Shown here in pieces: positions 44,800 through 57,570 of a stretch of DNA of 64,000 nt (positions are counted from its first letter, which is position 1; each line of letters opens with the position of its first letter). A program made the translations under genes and the position numbers. Origin of the DNA: Platerodrilus igneus (Eukaryota > Arthropoda > Insecta > Coleoptera > Lycidae); assembly GCA_036346225.1 (NCBI GenBank), contig JARFIW010001670.1, positions 2,728,001-2,792,000 on the forward strand. The letters run 5' to 3'. The notes under the pieces were generated by a model that saw only the letters and a program-made list of their open reading frames with translations, had not been told where the DNA came from and did no database searches.

Positions 44800-45475
44800 T
44801 CATCAAGTGGAAACTTGTAAACTTCAAATTAGTTTGAAATTAATTTATACTCTGATTAGATAGAAAAATAAACTGAGATAGCCTGTCGGTATGCTATATG
44901 GAATACTTAATTGGTTTTGGAATAGCACGTTTGAGGTCTTTGCACATGCCTTTGTTTCGATTGAACGAAGTCATCTCATCATGAACTATTGATATCCTTA
45001 ATTAGGTTGTATCGCCATTATTGCAGGATTCAGTAAATTAGTGCTGCGTTAGTCTTAAAACTTAAATTTAAATACCTAGCAGTAGCAGTACTGACATTCA
45101 GGTGACCTAAACAATTAAGGTCTTGGTATCTTGTACAGCATATTTGGAGTAGAAGCATTGCTCAATTGATGAAGTTAGGTGCTATTTGTACCAGATATTG
45201 GTTTCAAAGTCTATGCCTTTATACATCAATTTCATTTTATATTCACAACTTATCAACAGTAACAAACTTCAATTTCCATTCGATGTTTTATGTAAAACCC
45301 TATCAACGTCGAGGAACCACCAAAGACATCGACTAAACAACAAACACTTTATTTGACGTCACCATTATTTAGGCGACCCGGTACTTTTGGTGGACAGAGT
45401 ATAAACTCTTCCATTTAAAAAAACACTGTCCCGTATCACCCTGTATATGTTAAACGCTTGAACTGAATGTGTTTC
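44800..45475. other. Intergenic sequence downstream of receptor gene A
   Basis: No coding signal. A short inverted repeat (ACCACCAAAG near 45316 and CTTTTGGTGG near 45387) and a CACCCTGTATAT motif near 45438 could be MITE debris. Confidence 0.35.
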
Positions 45476-45481
45476 TTTATT
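45476..45481 (-). terminator. Candidate polyadenylation signal of receptor gene A
   Basis: AATAAA on the minus strand, about 245 bp after the stop codon. A second AATAAA lies at 45348-45353. Confidence 0.5.
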
Positions 45482-45725
45482 TTTTATATCCTTACACTCA
45501 TTAACGTGCCACAGTGTCGAAACCTTAGAAAATACAGTTTAAACGACTTTTGTTTTCTAGGTATCTAAATGATATTTTTTAATACAATTTCTAACCTATA
45601 CGTGCACTGTGAATCGTTTCTACAGGCATTTATAAACTTCCTATAAATTACCTTAAACTTAATCTTAAGATAACTATTTTAAAATGTTAAATTTCCACAT
45701 CTGCTTTAGAACGTAATACATCATT

Positions 45726-46001
45726 TTAGTATCTTTCGAACGCACGTGCTGATGGAGTACCTTCATTCCCATCTGAAGAAAGCACTCTTACTATATCTTT
45801 TTGTTGGTTACTAGTTTTTTCTGCGGACTGGACAACCTTTGTGGTATTAATATGATCTCTACTTTTATAGAAGAGAAAACCAGCAACTCCCATGCCAGCT
45901 ATAGATGATAAAAGGAATATCAGTTTTAGAATTTTCATAATTTTTAGCATTCGAAATACACCAACCAATTGCTTTACAAATTCGTCCGGGAGATCAAAGC
46001 C
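45726..46001 (-). CDS. CD36/SNMP-type receptor gene A, last exon
   Basis: 276 bp from a TTTTTAG acceptor to TAA, 91 codons. It begins GFDLPDEFVKQL, the segment after the W-x-E-E motif, then a membrane helix (MKILKLIFLLSSIAGMGVAG) with flanking basic residues, then a cytoplasmic tail of about 45 residues ending AFERY. CD36-family proteins end with exactly this second anchor and tail, so the topology is a large extracellular loop between two helices. Tail length is longer than in vertebrate CD36 and in the range of insect SNMPs. Confidence 0.9.
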   Translation of the reverse strand, partial: GFDLPDEFVKQLVGVFRMLKIMKILKLIFLLSSIAGMGVAGFLFYKSRDHINTTKVVQSAEKTSNQQKDIVRVLSSDGNEGTPSARAFERY

Positions 46002-46046
46002 CTAAAAACAAAAACTTAATCTAACAATTTTGTTATTGCGATTTAC

Positions 46047-46172
46047 CTCTTCCACCCACCAAAGGGGTAGCACTGAATTAGGAACATTTTTCATAAATGA
46101 CACTTTTTCAATAGGCATAATTGGCATGTTGAATTGTATGCGGTTTCTAGCATTCACAAGAGTTCCAGTCAT
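46047..46172 (-). CDS. CD36/SNMP-type receptor gene A, penultimate exon
   Basis: Exactly 42 codons between a TTTACAG acceptor and a GTAAAT donor, followed by a 45-bp intron and the last exon in phase. The product MTGTLVNARNRIQFNMPIMP, then PLWWVEE, matches the 'TGxPLxAxKRLQxN ... PxxWxEE' block near the C-terminal end of the ectodomain. Upstream exons should lie at higher coordinates; I could not identify any up to 64000, where the sequence is dominated by transposons. Confidence 0.92.
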
Positions 46173-47078
46173 CTGTAAAGTAATTATTAGTCAGTATTAT
46201 TAGAATTATGCTTATAATTAGCATTTAAAAGTATATGTACATGGGATAATACTTTGATAGTTATTAAGGGCAAAACCTGATAGATTATGTTTGTAGTAAG
46301 ACTTAATATCTAAAAATTTTAATTTATTTTAGCAACAAATTAAACATATACCATAAAATTATATATAATTTAAATGTAATTGATACAGTAGAATGTCATT
46401 TGAAATAGATTACTTATAAACAAGTTGGTAAAGCGAGGTGACGTGGAATTACTAACAAAAGCACTGGAAGAAGTCATTCAATTTCAAATTTCCTGTTTAT
46501 CTTTGAATTTAAAACCTCTTGTTGAGCCATATAGGATATTTTTCTGAGATTTAGAAACTAACTGATTGGTGCCTTTTTGCATAGCATTGTTTTAATAATA
46601 TGACAATTACTTCATTTTTCTCGGTGCGTTGGAATAAAATGAAATATTTAATGGATAAAAGCTTGAAATGCTCACAACCTGTCTTACGTAATTTTATATT
46701 AGCTATCAATCATCTACAATGCCTGGGTCTAGTAAGTCGATAAGTAATGAACAGGGCACATAACTTATACACTTATTATGTTGCAGGTACAATTAAATTT
46801 ATCAACTCAAAAAATCAAGACGCCTAGAAGTATTGATGTGAAATAGAAACTTAATTTAATCTCAGTCAAATACCTACACTAATACAATATGCTACTTACT
46901 AATAACTACACAAATATATCTGAATAATTATCAATTTCTAAGTACAATGCAACTTACTGCCACCTGTTAGATTTGATCATCCGATCTCACCGACCCCGGT
47001 TCTAAAAACAGGCTCTCTACTTCTTCGGGTACCTTGCACTTAGTCAAGGATATCGCCACTAAAAACTCACCACAATAA
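46173..47078. other. Intron of receptor gene A; probably contains a gypsy LTR
   Basis: No exon found. Sequence just left of the polypurine tract at 47079 should be the LTR of the gypsy remnant (begins TGTGGTGAG on the minus strand), but its far end is not defined. Confidence 0.4.
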
Positions 47079-47087
47079 CCCCCTCCC
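47079..47087 (-). promoter_or_regulatory. Polypurine tract of gypsy remnant
   Basis: GGGAGGGGG on the minus strand, downstream of the integrase tail. Confidence 0.55.
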
Positions 47088-47283
47088 ATCGGTTAAAATC
47101 GATAACACACTAAAGTTGTCTTTGTATGTTTGTTGTGGTTTGTTTTGTATTTAACTTAATGTTCTTTGGAAATTAAACTACTCATAGTTGTTTAAATTGT
47201 CCTTATTTACTTAAAATAAACAACCTTTAACTGATTAAACATCATCAGGCACAATATAGAAACTCTTTAAATCTACACTTGAA

Positions 47284-47560
47284 CCCTTTAACGAATTCTT
47301 TCACGACATCGTATGGATCTTTATACAAAAAGAAGAACTAACGGATTTCTGATCTCTCTACGGCAGATATTGGGTGAGTTTTCAACAGAATCATATCACC
47401 TTCCTCTAATTCTATCATTGCTACCTTACGATCATACATTTCGAATAAGCACGCTCATACGACAACTTCCAACAACATTCTAAGCCGCGTTTCACAATAT
47501 CTTCTCTGTTAGGAAAATTAATCGCGCCGCAAATATTATTTGCGGCTGCTACCCCCAAAC
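47284..47560 (-). pseudogene. Gypsy integrase C-terminal remnant
   Basis: Minus-strand MIELEEGDMILLKTHPISAV then FFFLYKDPYDVVKE, closely parallel to GDLVLVKTH and KKFFKLYEGPYEVV of gypsy-A, with an in-frame stop. Weakly readable integrase sequence (NREDIVKRGLE) lies to about 47560. Confidence 0.7.
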
Positions 47561-47640
47561 ATCGGAAATTAAGGACTACAACAAGTCAAATTATGGACTA
47601 TCGAATTCAAATACGATTCCACTTTAGATATCTCATGTGC

Positions 47641-48452
47641 TTTGCGAAACAATGTGTTTTCATCCCGTACCTATTAAAGCGCTCCGTAGCATGGTTTTTT
47701 TTCTAGCCGAAATGCTCTGTCAGAATGCTGCTGCAAAATTAATTCCTTTACTTGATTTTTTGGGACATACAATTAAAAATTCCCACGTTTTTGAACATCC
47801 CTTTCAAATAATATCCTCGCTCTTGCAATTTGTACCACTTGGTCACAGTTTCAATTGCAGTAATATTTGATCGATCCAAGTGGTTATTAAATTAGATGAC
47901 ATAAGTAAAAGAAAGCTTGACTATACGCTCATGTAATATAACCTGCATCAAGCACCTCATTGGAAGATATAGTTGGTTATTACTAAGCAACCGTTGATGA
48001 TTGTAAGAATTATAAAAGAATTCTTTTGATACTTTGCTACGTGCATCGACGTAGCCTAAAGAAAAAAAAACCCAAAGAAAGAAGATGGCCGGACTCAACC
48101 GGTGAGTAAGTGGGGTCTTACACATGCAAAATAAAGAGAAGCCTGAAATAAAAATATACTCACTCATGCACAATTAAACATAAAACAAACAAAAAAACCT
48201 CTAAAAAAAATTATGTACAAAAGCACAATAGTACCAACAAATGAACAATTCATAAGTACACGTTATACATATTTACAAAGTCAAAAAATCATTTTTAACA
48301 TGGCGAGCTGCCGCTTTTAGGTACCCAATAAGTGCAATATTACTACTTCCGACTACCTCACATCACAGTAATCAGTTTATTGTTTATCGAAAAGAAAGTG
48401 AATCTTAATTGTGTTTTACTAAATAACCAGAGCTCCAAGTAATATTGGTGTT
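47641..48452. other. Unassigned sequence
   Basis: No supported gene; the first part may be decayed gypsy pol. Confidence 0.35.
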
Positions 48453-48960
48453 ATCAAACGTGATTAGCAAACTTGAAACACGGTTTTATCGGATAGCTCA
48501 ATACCTTATTTCAACGAGTTTCCGATTGAAACAATAGAAAAAGTACTTATACGCTATCGCAAGGAATAACGAGTTCACGATTACCTAAAACAGGGTGTTG
48601 ACTATTTAATTTATGGCATAAACTTTACGTTTTAAGGCAACTAGATTTGAAATTGAAAATTACTAGAAAGCGGGCTTATTATAGGAAGGTCTAATATTCC
48701 GGGTGTTGTTGCAGGATCTGAGCAGAATCTAAATAAATGAATAATGAAGTAAAAGGATGTAAATTTTTAATTCATCGACAGTAAATGAACCTAACAAATT
48801 TTGTAAAATGTAAAAGTTTATAAATGTTATGTGCTATTTTAGTCGGATTACATACGTGACAGCGTGATTTATTAATTACAATTACATTTTATTGAAGATT
48901 ATACATTTTCAATTATACATCGAACCACAATGATTATTGGATTATTTCCTATATGCCGAA
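48453..48960 (+). repeat. BEL/Pao 5' end (LTR or leader), shared with 22742-23230
   Basis: Ordered matches to the sequence upstream of BEL element 1, including GATTAGCAAACTTGAAACACG and CCTAAAACAGGGT, here 800 bp before the gag of BEL element 3. Confidence 0.55.
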
Positions 48961-49256
48961 GGTAGTTTTGATACTGTGGTAACTGGTTTTAAAATTCTAC
49001 TGCAAACGATATCGAAAGTGAGTTTTTTTCAATTATTTGGATATTGATCCTTTAATTTACCTGAATTATACTAGAAGACTATTGCTTTTGTATGTACTAT
49101 TGATTTTAGTGGTGTATAGACTGCCACACATTACGTTTGATTGCGTGAGAACAAAGTTATTCTTGTTTTCGTGTTAACTACGGTAGTAACAGCTGCATTT
49201 GGTGCATCGATTATTATTGTTCGAGTAAAATATTACATTGCAAATTAAAAAATTGC

Positions 49257-50600
49257 TAGTAATTGCAGTGATTTAAAGCAATTAATTAGAAAACGCGATT
49301 CAGTAGAACAAAGATTAAATAATTTTCTAAAGTATTGGTTTCTGTAAAGGATGCTTCTGATTTGAATTGTGAAATAGTAGTTACTGAATTACAATTAAAG
49401 ATTGACAGATGTGAACGCTTATTTCATGATGGTGAAATTCAATTAGAGATGATGATGATGATGAAATTCAGTTAAATTTGATGAAATTCAATTAGAGATT
49501 GAGGTATTGTGCGCAAATAGATTTGCTACGTGAGTATGAAAAGTACAATGATCTTGAAAACAAGCTTTTTAAAAATTTAGCTGTGGGCAAAAGATTTCTT
49601 TAGATAATAGTGTCTGAATAGGGCTCTAGCTCCTATTAAGTTGGGACAACATAAGCTCAGGTAAAGCTTCTAATAGTACTAAAAAATAGTAGATTTAAAG
49701 CAGTTAAACTTCCGCCCTAAAAGCTACCGCATTTTAATTCAGAAATTTTATCTGGATTGAGTTGAAAGGTATTTTTAATGTTTTGATTAACAAAAATGGT
49801 TCCCTTTCTCCTATTAAGCGTTTCCATTATTTGCGCTTGTGCTTGGGTTTAGAATAACTTAAAATTATTCAGTTTTGACTTTTCGTCAGAGAATTATACC
49901 CTAGACTGGTACACGATTTGTTATCGATTTGACAATTTAGAAATGTTAGTTACTAATCATCTAAAAACACTGTTTAATCTTGATTCCTTAAATAAGGAAA
50001 TTGGAAATGGGAGTAATTAAAAAGGAACAATCAATTACCAAAGGTATCTGAATTTTTTGAATTTTTACAAAAACCGTTCCGATTTCTTAGAGATCTTAGA
50101 ATTGAACAATATGGTTGCAGACCCCATTACCTCTAAGAGAGAAAATAAACACTGTTCACTGCTTGTCAACAATTCTACAGCAAGTAGTTGCAATTTATGT
50201 AAGAAATCACATGTGATTTATGATCGTGAGCAAATTCTAAAGTAATCAGTACCTGAAAGATAGGAAAAGATTAAAATTTTGAAACTTTGTTGTAATTGTT
50301 TATACACTGGCCATATAATCAGCGTAAGCAAAGAAATTGTAAATACTGTCATAAACGATATAGTAGTTTATTGCACTGTCAAGAGAAAAGCCGCAAACTA
50401 ATTTGAATGATGTTCTTGTAGAGGGAGCTTCCCCTTCAATTGTTGTAGCTACTACAAAAAGTGGTGGTTCTATTTCAAACACTGATGACAATGAATTTCG
50501 AACAGCCAATGATAAAATTATTGCTTTGTCTAACCGTTCAAGCAGAGACTGTGTTTTATTGCTACTGTAGTGATAGATTTTAGTTTGTGATAGAAATGGC
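49257..50600 (+). pseudogene. BEL/Pao element 3, gag
   Basis: Broken reading frames with BEL Gag features in order. N-terminal helical part (SDLKQLIRKRDSVEQRLNNF, ELQLKIDRCERLFHDGEIQL), then NHLKTLFNLDSLNKEIGNG in the capsid region. The zinc-knuckle region is at 50150-50400: SCNLCKKSHVIYD (C-x2-C...H) and KLCCNCLYTGH. Stops occur throughout, so it is not translated as one protein. A small GATGATGAT run at 49449-49466 interrupts the N-terminal part. Confidence 0.85.
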
Positions 50601-50603
50601 AAA

Positions 50604-50774
50604 ATGCATAGAGCTTTAGCAATTTTAGATTCTGGAAGCCAGTCAAGTTTTATTACTGACCAATTTTGTAAGACACTAGATTTGATACGAACTGATGCAA
50701 AGTTTTGCATAATTGGGATTGACAATGTTTATTCTACCTTAAATAAAAAGTGTTGTATTAGAATTCGATCTATG
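50604..50774 (+). pseudogene. BEL/Pao element 3, protease first half
   Basis: RALAILDSGSQSSFITDQFC holds the retropepsin active site in its BEL form (DSGSQ). It continues IIGIDNVYSTLNKKCCIRIR and then runs, still in frame, into a 9-bp repeat array. Confidence 0.88.
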
Positions 50775-51935
50775 TATAACAAGTATAACAAGTATAACAA
50801 GTATAACGAGTATAACGAGTATAACGAGTATAACGAGTATAACGAGTATAACGAGTATGACGAGTATGACGAGTATAACGAGTATAACGAGTATAAAGAG
50901 TATAACGAGTATAACGAGTATAACGAGTATAACGAGTATAACGAGTATAACGAGTATAACGAGTATAACGAGTATAACGAGTATAACGAGTGTAACGAGT
51001 GTAACGAGTATAACGAGTATAACGAGTATAACGAGTATAACGAGTATAACAAGTATAACAAGTATAACAAGTATAACAAGTACAACAAGCACAACAAGCA
51101 CAACAAGCACAACAAGCACAACAAGCACAACAAGCACAACAAGCACAACAAGCACAACAAGTACAACAAGTACAACAAGTACAACAAGTACAACAAGTAC
51201 AACAAGTACAACAAATACAGCAAGTACAGCAAGTACAGCAAGTACTGCAAGTACTGCAAGTACAGCAAGCACAACAAGCACAACAAGTACAGCAAGTACT
51301 GCAAGTACTGCAAGTACAACAAGTACAACAAGTACAACAAGTACAACAAGTACAACAAGTACAACAGGTACAACAGGTACAACAAGTACAACAAGTACAA
51401 CAAGTACAACAAGTACAACAAGTACAACAAGTACAATAAGTACAACAAGTACAACAAGTACAACAAGTACAACAAGTACAACAAGTACAACAAGTACAAC
51501 AAGTGCAACAAGTGCAACAAGTACAACAAGTACAACAAGTACAACAAGTACAACAAGTACAACAAGTACAACAAGTACAACAAGTACAACAAGTACAACA
51601 AGTACAACAAGTACAACAAGTACAACAAGTACAACAAGTACAACAAGAATAACAAGTATAACAAGTATAACCAGTATAACCAGTATAACAAGTATAACAA
51701 GTATAACAAGTATAACAAGTATAACAAGTATAACAAGTATAACAAGTATAACAAGTATAACCAGTATAACGAGTATAACGAGTATAACGAGTATAACGAG
51801 TATAACGAGTATAACGAGTATAACGAGTATAACGAGTATAACGAGTATAACGAGTATAACGAGTATAACGAGTATAACGAGTATAACGAGTATAACGAGT
51901 TTAACGAGTATATCCAGTATAACAAGTATAACAAG
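50775..51935. repeat. 9-bp minisatellite, 129 units, inside the BEL protease
   Basis: Exactly 1161 bp = 129 x 9. Main unit forms in order: TATAACGAG block, TATAACAAG, CACAACAAG (about 51080-51160), TACAACAAG with TACAGCAAG and TACTGCAAG runs (51210-51310), long TACAACAAG block, TATAACAAG (from about 51650), TATAACGAG (to about 51900). The variant order is roughly mirrored around the middle. Because the unit is three codons long and the array has no indels, long frames are open on both strands (Asn-Lys/Glu-Tyr, Thr-Ser-Thr/Ile and others). These are repeat artefacts, not genes. Confidence 0.97.
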
Positions 51936-52330
51936 CTTGTGATTTAGTGATATCTGGTTAAAGATTTCCTCAAAATGCTCAACTTGCTATCCCCAATTTT
52001 AATGTTAGTAGTCCTGTTGATATTTTAATTGGCGCAAACCTATAAAGGAGAAACTTTTTATTGGGAAAGAACCTTCCAATTTTGCAAAACACTATTCATA
52101 GGTACGCAGCGTCAGGGATTTGTTTTCATTCAGTACAAATTTAATTCAAAACCATTTACGAAAGTTTTGAATCATAGAAGATCCAACAACAACGCGTTTT
52201 TTATCAGAAGATGATAAATTTAGTGAAGATTAGCTTGAAGATACCACGTCAAGAGACGAAAATGGTAACTTTGTTGTGAAGGTTCCGTTGAAAGATCCTT
52301 TTTTGATTTACGTGTCTAAAACCGCTGCAT
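51936..52330 (+). pseudogene. BEL/Pao element 3, protease second half and start of RT region
   Basis: Right after the array comes LVIS, then QNAQLAIPNFNVSSPVDILI and GANL. These are the 'LVIPxIT', 'PNLxLADPxF' and 'IDxLIGADL' parts of BEL protease, so the array separates two halves of one domain. Near 52195-52300 FLSEDDKFSED and DENGNFVVKVPLKDP match the linker before BEL RT. RT itself is missing. Confidence 0.85.
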
Positions 52331-54640
52331 TAAAATGCCGGGGCGCCAATCTACCTAAGTTAAGTTTTACTTCGAGCAGTATCGGAGCCAACCTAACCTA
52401 ACTGAGGCAGGAGTCGAAGATTACTTACCATAGATCTCTCTAAAATTCATTAAAAGCTTTTGAGCTAATCTTGGGAAAAACTTTGTCTGTGTATATGAGA
52501 GGATAATAAAATATGCCGTATTTCTTATTGGGAAAGGAAGGTGGGGTATGCATGACTTTTCCTGTTTTCACTTGTTGACTCACCTACCTTAAAAAAGAAG
52601 GAGCATGAATAATCCAGGAAATGTTGAATCAAAATTCTATAGTGTATATGGTTTAGAAGCGTTGTTTTATGTCTACAGTAGATATCGAATTTGGTGTTTG
52701 ATAAAAAAAGAAATACAAAAAATGTCGTACGAGTTTTATGATTATAGTTAACAAAAAGTCCAGCTGTCTGTTGTTGATGCTTGTACATTATAGTAGGGTA
52801 TGATTAAAGTAGATATTCCCAAGTTTGCATAAAAAATTATATAGTATTTTTTTATTTTACATAATGAGTAACTCTTGAATGCTTTCTCAAAACTTATATG
52901 GTAATGCTAACGACTGACCACTGTTGACAAGAAAATTATTTTTGGATATCGTTATTAGACTATCACGACCGCGCTTTCTTTGGTATATTTGTAGCAAATT
53001 AAATTTAACTAGAGTACTGAAAAATAGGTTCTCTGGATAATTATTCCGAGTGACATTTTGACATTTTGCTAAAGAAAATAATTCTATTAACCCATCAAAT
53101 ACAAATTGTAGCCTGTAGGATCCGGGTATATCGAGATAATTACATTGTTTAGAAAATCTTTCACCGTCATCAATAGTTATTAAAAGTAATTAGTAAACGA
53201 CACAATACAATGTGCTAAAATTTAGTAAGTAGGTTTGGTGAAAAGGTTGAAGGTTTGTAGTTTACAGAATGCTGTTATCTGTAAATTGAGAAATGTACTG
53301 AACCCATTTCTATAAAAATTACATTTTGGCAAGTATACCATATAAAATCGAAAATTCATAGGGCTTAAAAAGACCACATTGTGCAAATACTGTAAAACAA
53401 TGATTCCTCTAAAGTCAATTAAACAATATATGTGTAAATGTTGTTAAAGAATTTTCCTGTGTATAGTAATATATATTGCAGTGGAACTCCGGTAGGATGC
53501 TTACCAACCATAAATTATTTTCGAAATTTTTATAAAATTTTCATATTCGACAATAAACAAATTTTCAAAAATTAACTAATTCAAAAAAATTATCCTTACC
53601 CGTTTTCCTCTCTTCCTCAGTTGAACGGCCTTCTTCAACTGCTTCCGGCTAGTTCATTTGGATCTCCTCTTGGGTATCTAGATTCACTCGCATATTCTCA
53701 ATCGTATACACACACCAGCAATAAAACCTCAAATACAACCAACATACAAGCTTTTATTTATAACTATTTACAAATGAAATGCAATATAGTCCATATTCCA
53801 TTGATCACGTTACACTTCAGAAAAACCTTATTTTATAATGTCCAGTATTTTATTTTAAAATAAAATAAACACATAAACTGTACCCGGAGTAAATCGTCCT
53901 TGAATAATACCTTCTCTAAAATTCCTTCTTTATAATTTATTTATTTGATTTTACTCTAATTAAACTCTGGGGTAGGGTGAGCTCAGAATAACCAGCTAAT
54001 TATGCATTTGCATACTTTTAAAACAAATAACAAAGCAAAGCCATGTACTCTTCACAAAAATTTCACGTTCTGATGGAACGTTTAAAAGCTTTATAGACAC
54101 CTTCAACTTTCTAGTTAAATACCATAATAAAGTTATTTACACGTTTTAAGCTCAATACGTAAATAATACACACCACCTTGAAATTTCACTCTCATACTTT
54201 TTCCCAATATTCACAGTTTATAAAGTCACAATTTAAATCGTTACCTGGAAATTTATAGTAGATCTCTGCTTTGAGGAAGATGCCATCTATTTCTTATATC
54301 CGTTCTGCAGGTCGTTTCTAGCTGTTACTAGAAAAACTCCATCTAAATTGAACTGCTAACGCAGCCTCCCCGATGTAACCAAATTCCATTTAAAATTATT
54401 TCTTCATTAATAAGATGCTTCAAACCCCGTTACTTAATGTCCCGACACGAGTTGATTATAATTATAGATGATATCTCTATTAAAATGTAATTTCGGCACA
54501 CTAACCGCGTATTTAATTAAGAGACTATCACCATGTAATATAATTCAACTGATTTAGTAATACTTACAACTCGTGATACTTAGATACGTTGTTTGGAGCG
54601 AACGAAAACTTAAGGACCCTCACCACGTTCTCTAAAAACA
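52331..54640. other. Stretch without recognisable genes
   Basis: AT-rich, short frames only; no coding resemblance. A CCAACCTAACCTAACT run near 52390 is too short to be telomeric sequence. Confidence 0.45.
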
Positions 54641-54689
54641 TTAATACACTCCGAATGTAACCTCTCCATACCTGCTTAACGCGAAATCC

Positions 54690-54920
54690 CCCTGTTAACA
54701 CCTTGGGTTTTTACAGACTTTTATGCTTCTTATATATCAATAATTGTTCAATTAACTCCAATTAAATTAATAAATGCATGGCATTGACTTCTACCATTTA
54801 ATTCTTTGCAAAGCTATTAAATTTTTAATTATTATTTGTACAATTTGATTAATACCCGTTACTTAAAAATTGAATTAATTAATATAAATTTCGCACGTAA
54901 TTTCTGTTTGTTCCTTTATA
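54690..54920 (-). mobile_element. Diverged relative of the LTR-N LTR
   Basis: The minus strand matches part of the 2.1-kb LTR: AAATTACGTGCGAAATTTAT, then GTAACGGGTATTAA, TAGAAGTCAAT, TTTAATTGGAGTTAATT and GCATAAAAGTCTGT in the same order as near 31210-31395. It is older and partial. Confidence 0.65.
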
Positions 54921-54970
54921 CAGGGTGTTTTAAAATTGTTTCGTGTATTTTATTTTTAATCCTTTAAAAC

Positions 54971-55162
<192 letters not shown>

Positions 55163-57416
55163 GACAGATTTGCAAATAGTGCTACGTCGCCCATAATTTG
55201 TAAAATATACAACACCAAAGATACTGAATGTGCTAAAATTTGGTAAGCAGATCCTACATGCGCTAGGATTAATTAAAACATATATGCGTCAATATTACAA
55301 AAAATTTTGTTTTGTGCATTTGTAGTCGGTGGGAGAAAATGATTTGCAGTAAAGTTAATTAAAAAATATATGTGCTAAGTCTACCTCTCACATAGGTAAT
55401 AAATGGACCAAGAGTTTAAAAATTACTTTGTCCTAATATTGTGAAAGGACAATTGGGTGTTAAAAAAGCAAGTTAATAAATAACGTTCTCAGGCTTGTGT
55501 AACACACAAGCTGGTATAAATAGCAAGGCTAATGCATGGTTATTCCTCTTTTACTGACATAACCTCCACGTAAAAACATTATACATTGAATTTTACATAA
55601 GGATCAGTTTTTGGATTAGTAATGATAACAAATTTCTGGAACTTCATCAGACTGCTTTAAAATTGTCGGAAAAAATAAATATAGAAATCAATTTTCCTCT
55701 TATGAGTTAAAGAAAAATAATAATCTAATTTTCTTACTAAAACGACTAAGGGTCTATACAATACCCAAAAACTAACTTTAAAAATGTTTTCAGTTCGCGA
55801 TTATTGATGTACCGATAAATTCTATCGAAGAGAGATTTTCTTTTCTGCAGCAACGGTATAGTAACTTAAATTTTCTGTATAAATTAAGAACATATGAAAA
55901 TAATCGCCTACAAAAGTAAGTTAACGGATCTACGGATGAAATATACAGTGTTACGGATCAATTTTACGTAACGCGTTTTCAAATTTTTATACGTACTTCG
56001 TTCCCAAATACGACGCCTATGGTTTATTTCTTTCTTGTAGTTTATCAAGTTTCGTTCATAAATTCAAGTTTTAATTCTTGTATGTTTATAACGTGCATAA
56101 ACTAATCTTTATCACTTCAATACGAGTCGTGATTATTTGTTCTATTCTGAATTTGATCCTCGATGCTTGGTAACGTGCATCTTATTGTGAACTAATTTGT
56201 AGTTCCGCCTTTATTATTTTAATTTTGGGGAATTGATGATCCGTTATTTAACAGCGAATTATTATTGAAGATTTTATATTTGCTCTGCTCTTTTGAGAAT
56301 TTTATAAAAGTTTGTGGTAAGGTTATTTGTAATTTTTATGCACGTAAACTTCATACAATTGTTATCTTTGTAGGACACACATTTGAAAACTCGTGGATAA
56401 CATCGAGTTTTGTTCTTATTATTTAAGCCCGTTTTGTAAAGGGACCGCAAAACGGTAAAGTAAATAGTAGGTGCGTTCACATCTAATTATAACATTTTAG
56501 GGTTGTAGTTTGCAGTTTTGTAGTTTGCAGTTTACAGGTTGCAGTTTGCAGTTTTACAGCTTTGTAGTTTGCAGTCTTATTGTGCTTGGTATTTCAGTCT
56601 GGTATATTATGTACGTATTTTATTGAAACAAACTTAGGCGTACCTGCAAGTTCCGATATCCGCGCTCAGGACCTGTTCTGGTAAGATCTTTCCATATTAT
56701 ATTTTGATTATACGTGCCGCTAATTTGGTATCCATGCTGGCTTTCCACCTGCAGATAACATTATAGAACCATCTCACATTATAACTGATATTGTAATTTA
56801 TTTTAATATCATTTTTGAAACAGTTGTGCACCGGAATTAATTTAACCAACGAATTATTGTACACATTTGTTTGATAGGTATTTTTATCTGCATAATCGTA
56901 CGCACAAGCGTTGGTACGACCGCGAGCAGCGTTCGACTGATTTTAAATGTATACAAAGTGAACCTAATGAAAATATACTGCAGCTATTTAATTTATAATA
57001 AGTGTAAGGTACATATTGAAAAGTACGTTGGTTTCATTAACCCAATCGCTCGCATTTAAGCTTTGTTATGATGTAAAATTGATGTTCATGTTCAACCCTA
57101 TGAATATTAGAAACCATAACTGTGTCAGTAAACGATTATATGTTATTTATATTTTCTTGTTGTCGAGTTTTATGCCCGTTAAGCATCTTCAGATTGCGTG
57201 AGAAATTTCCTAGATTGATTTCGCCGGAGGCGTACAGTTCCGATTTAGGTGGCACTCTACAAGACTCTTGTTCACCGTGTCGACCATAGGTTATTTGTAT
57301 CTTGGTGCAAATTCCCACTCCCCCTCACCGACCAGAGTCTAGTCGTGGTAAAATACGGTTACTCCTGCGGCTAACGGTGTGTATGTTTTTTTGTGTGTTA
57401 GAAAACCGTGTTATTG
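55163..57416. other. Non-coding stretch, right part probably an LTR
   Basis: No gene recognised. The part before 57416 should be the LTR of the element whose primer-binding site is at 57417, but its start cannot be fixed because the partner LTR is absent. Confidence 0.4.
56512..56576. repeat. GTAGTTTGCAGT tandem motif
   Basis: Five or so imperfect copies of (GT)AGTTTGCAGTTTT in 65 bp. Confidence 0.75.
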
Positions 57417-57430
57417 TGGCGCCCAACGTG
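57417..57430 (+). promoter_or_regulatory. LTR retrotransposon primer-binding site
   Basis: TGGCGCCCAACGTG, the same core as the minus-strand sites in the 14.7-21.8 kb array. A gag start follows 140 bp downstream. Confidence 0.7.
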
Positions 57431-57570
57431 TTGTTTTGTGTTTCTTAATGGCATTTCATGATATACACGTGAAATTAAGCGTGCTAAGCCTTTTGTTGTA
57501 AAGATTAGTTGTTAGAAAAAAATAATTTTGACAAATCGATTTTTTTGTTTTGTAATAATTTTATATTACG

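Noticed and set aside
50729..51947. Long open frames of 180-447 codons on both strands
   Set aside because: They are translations of the 9-bp repeat array; a three-codon unit without stops opens almost every frame. Only the first 57 codons of the plus frame are genuine BEL protease.
52370..52400. Telomeric CCTAA repeats
   Set aside because: Only two to three imperfect units.
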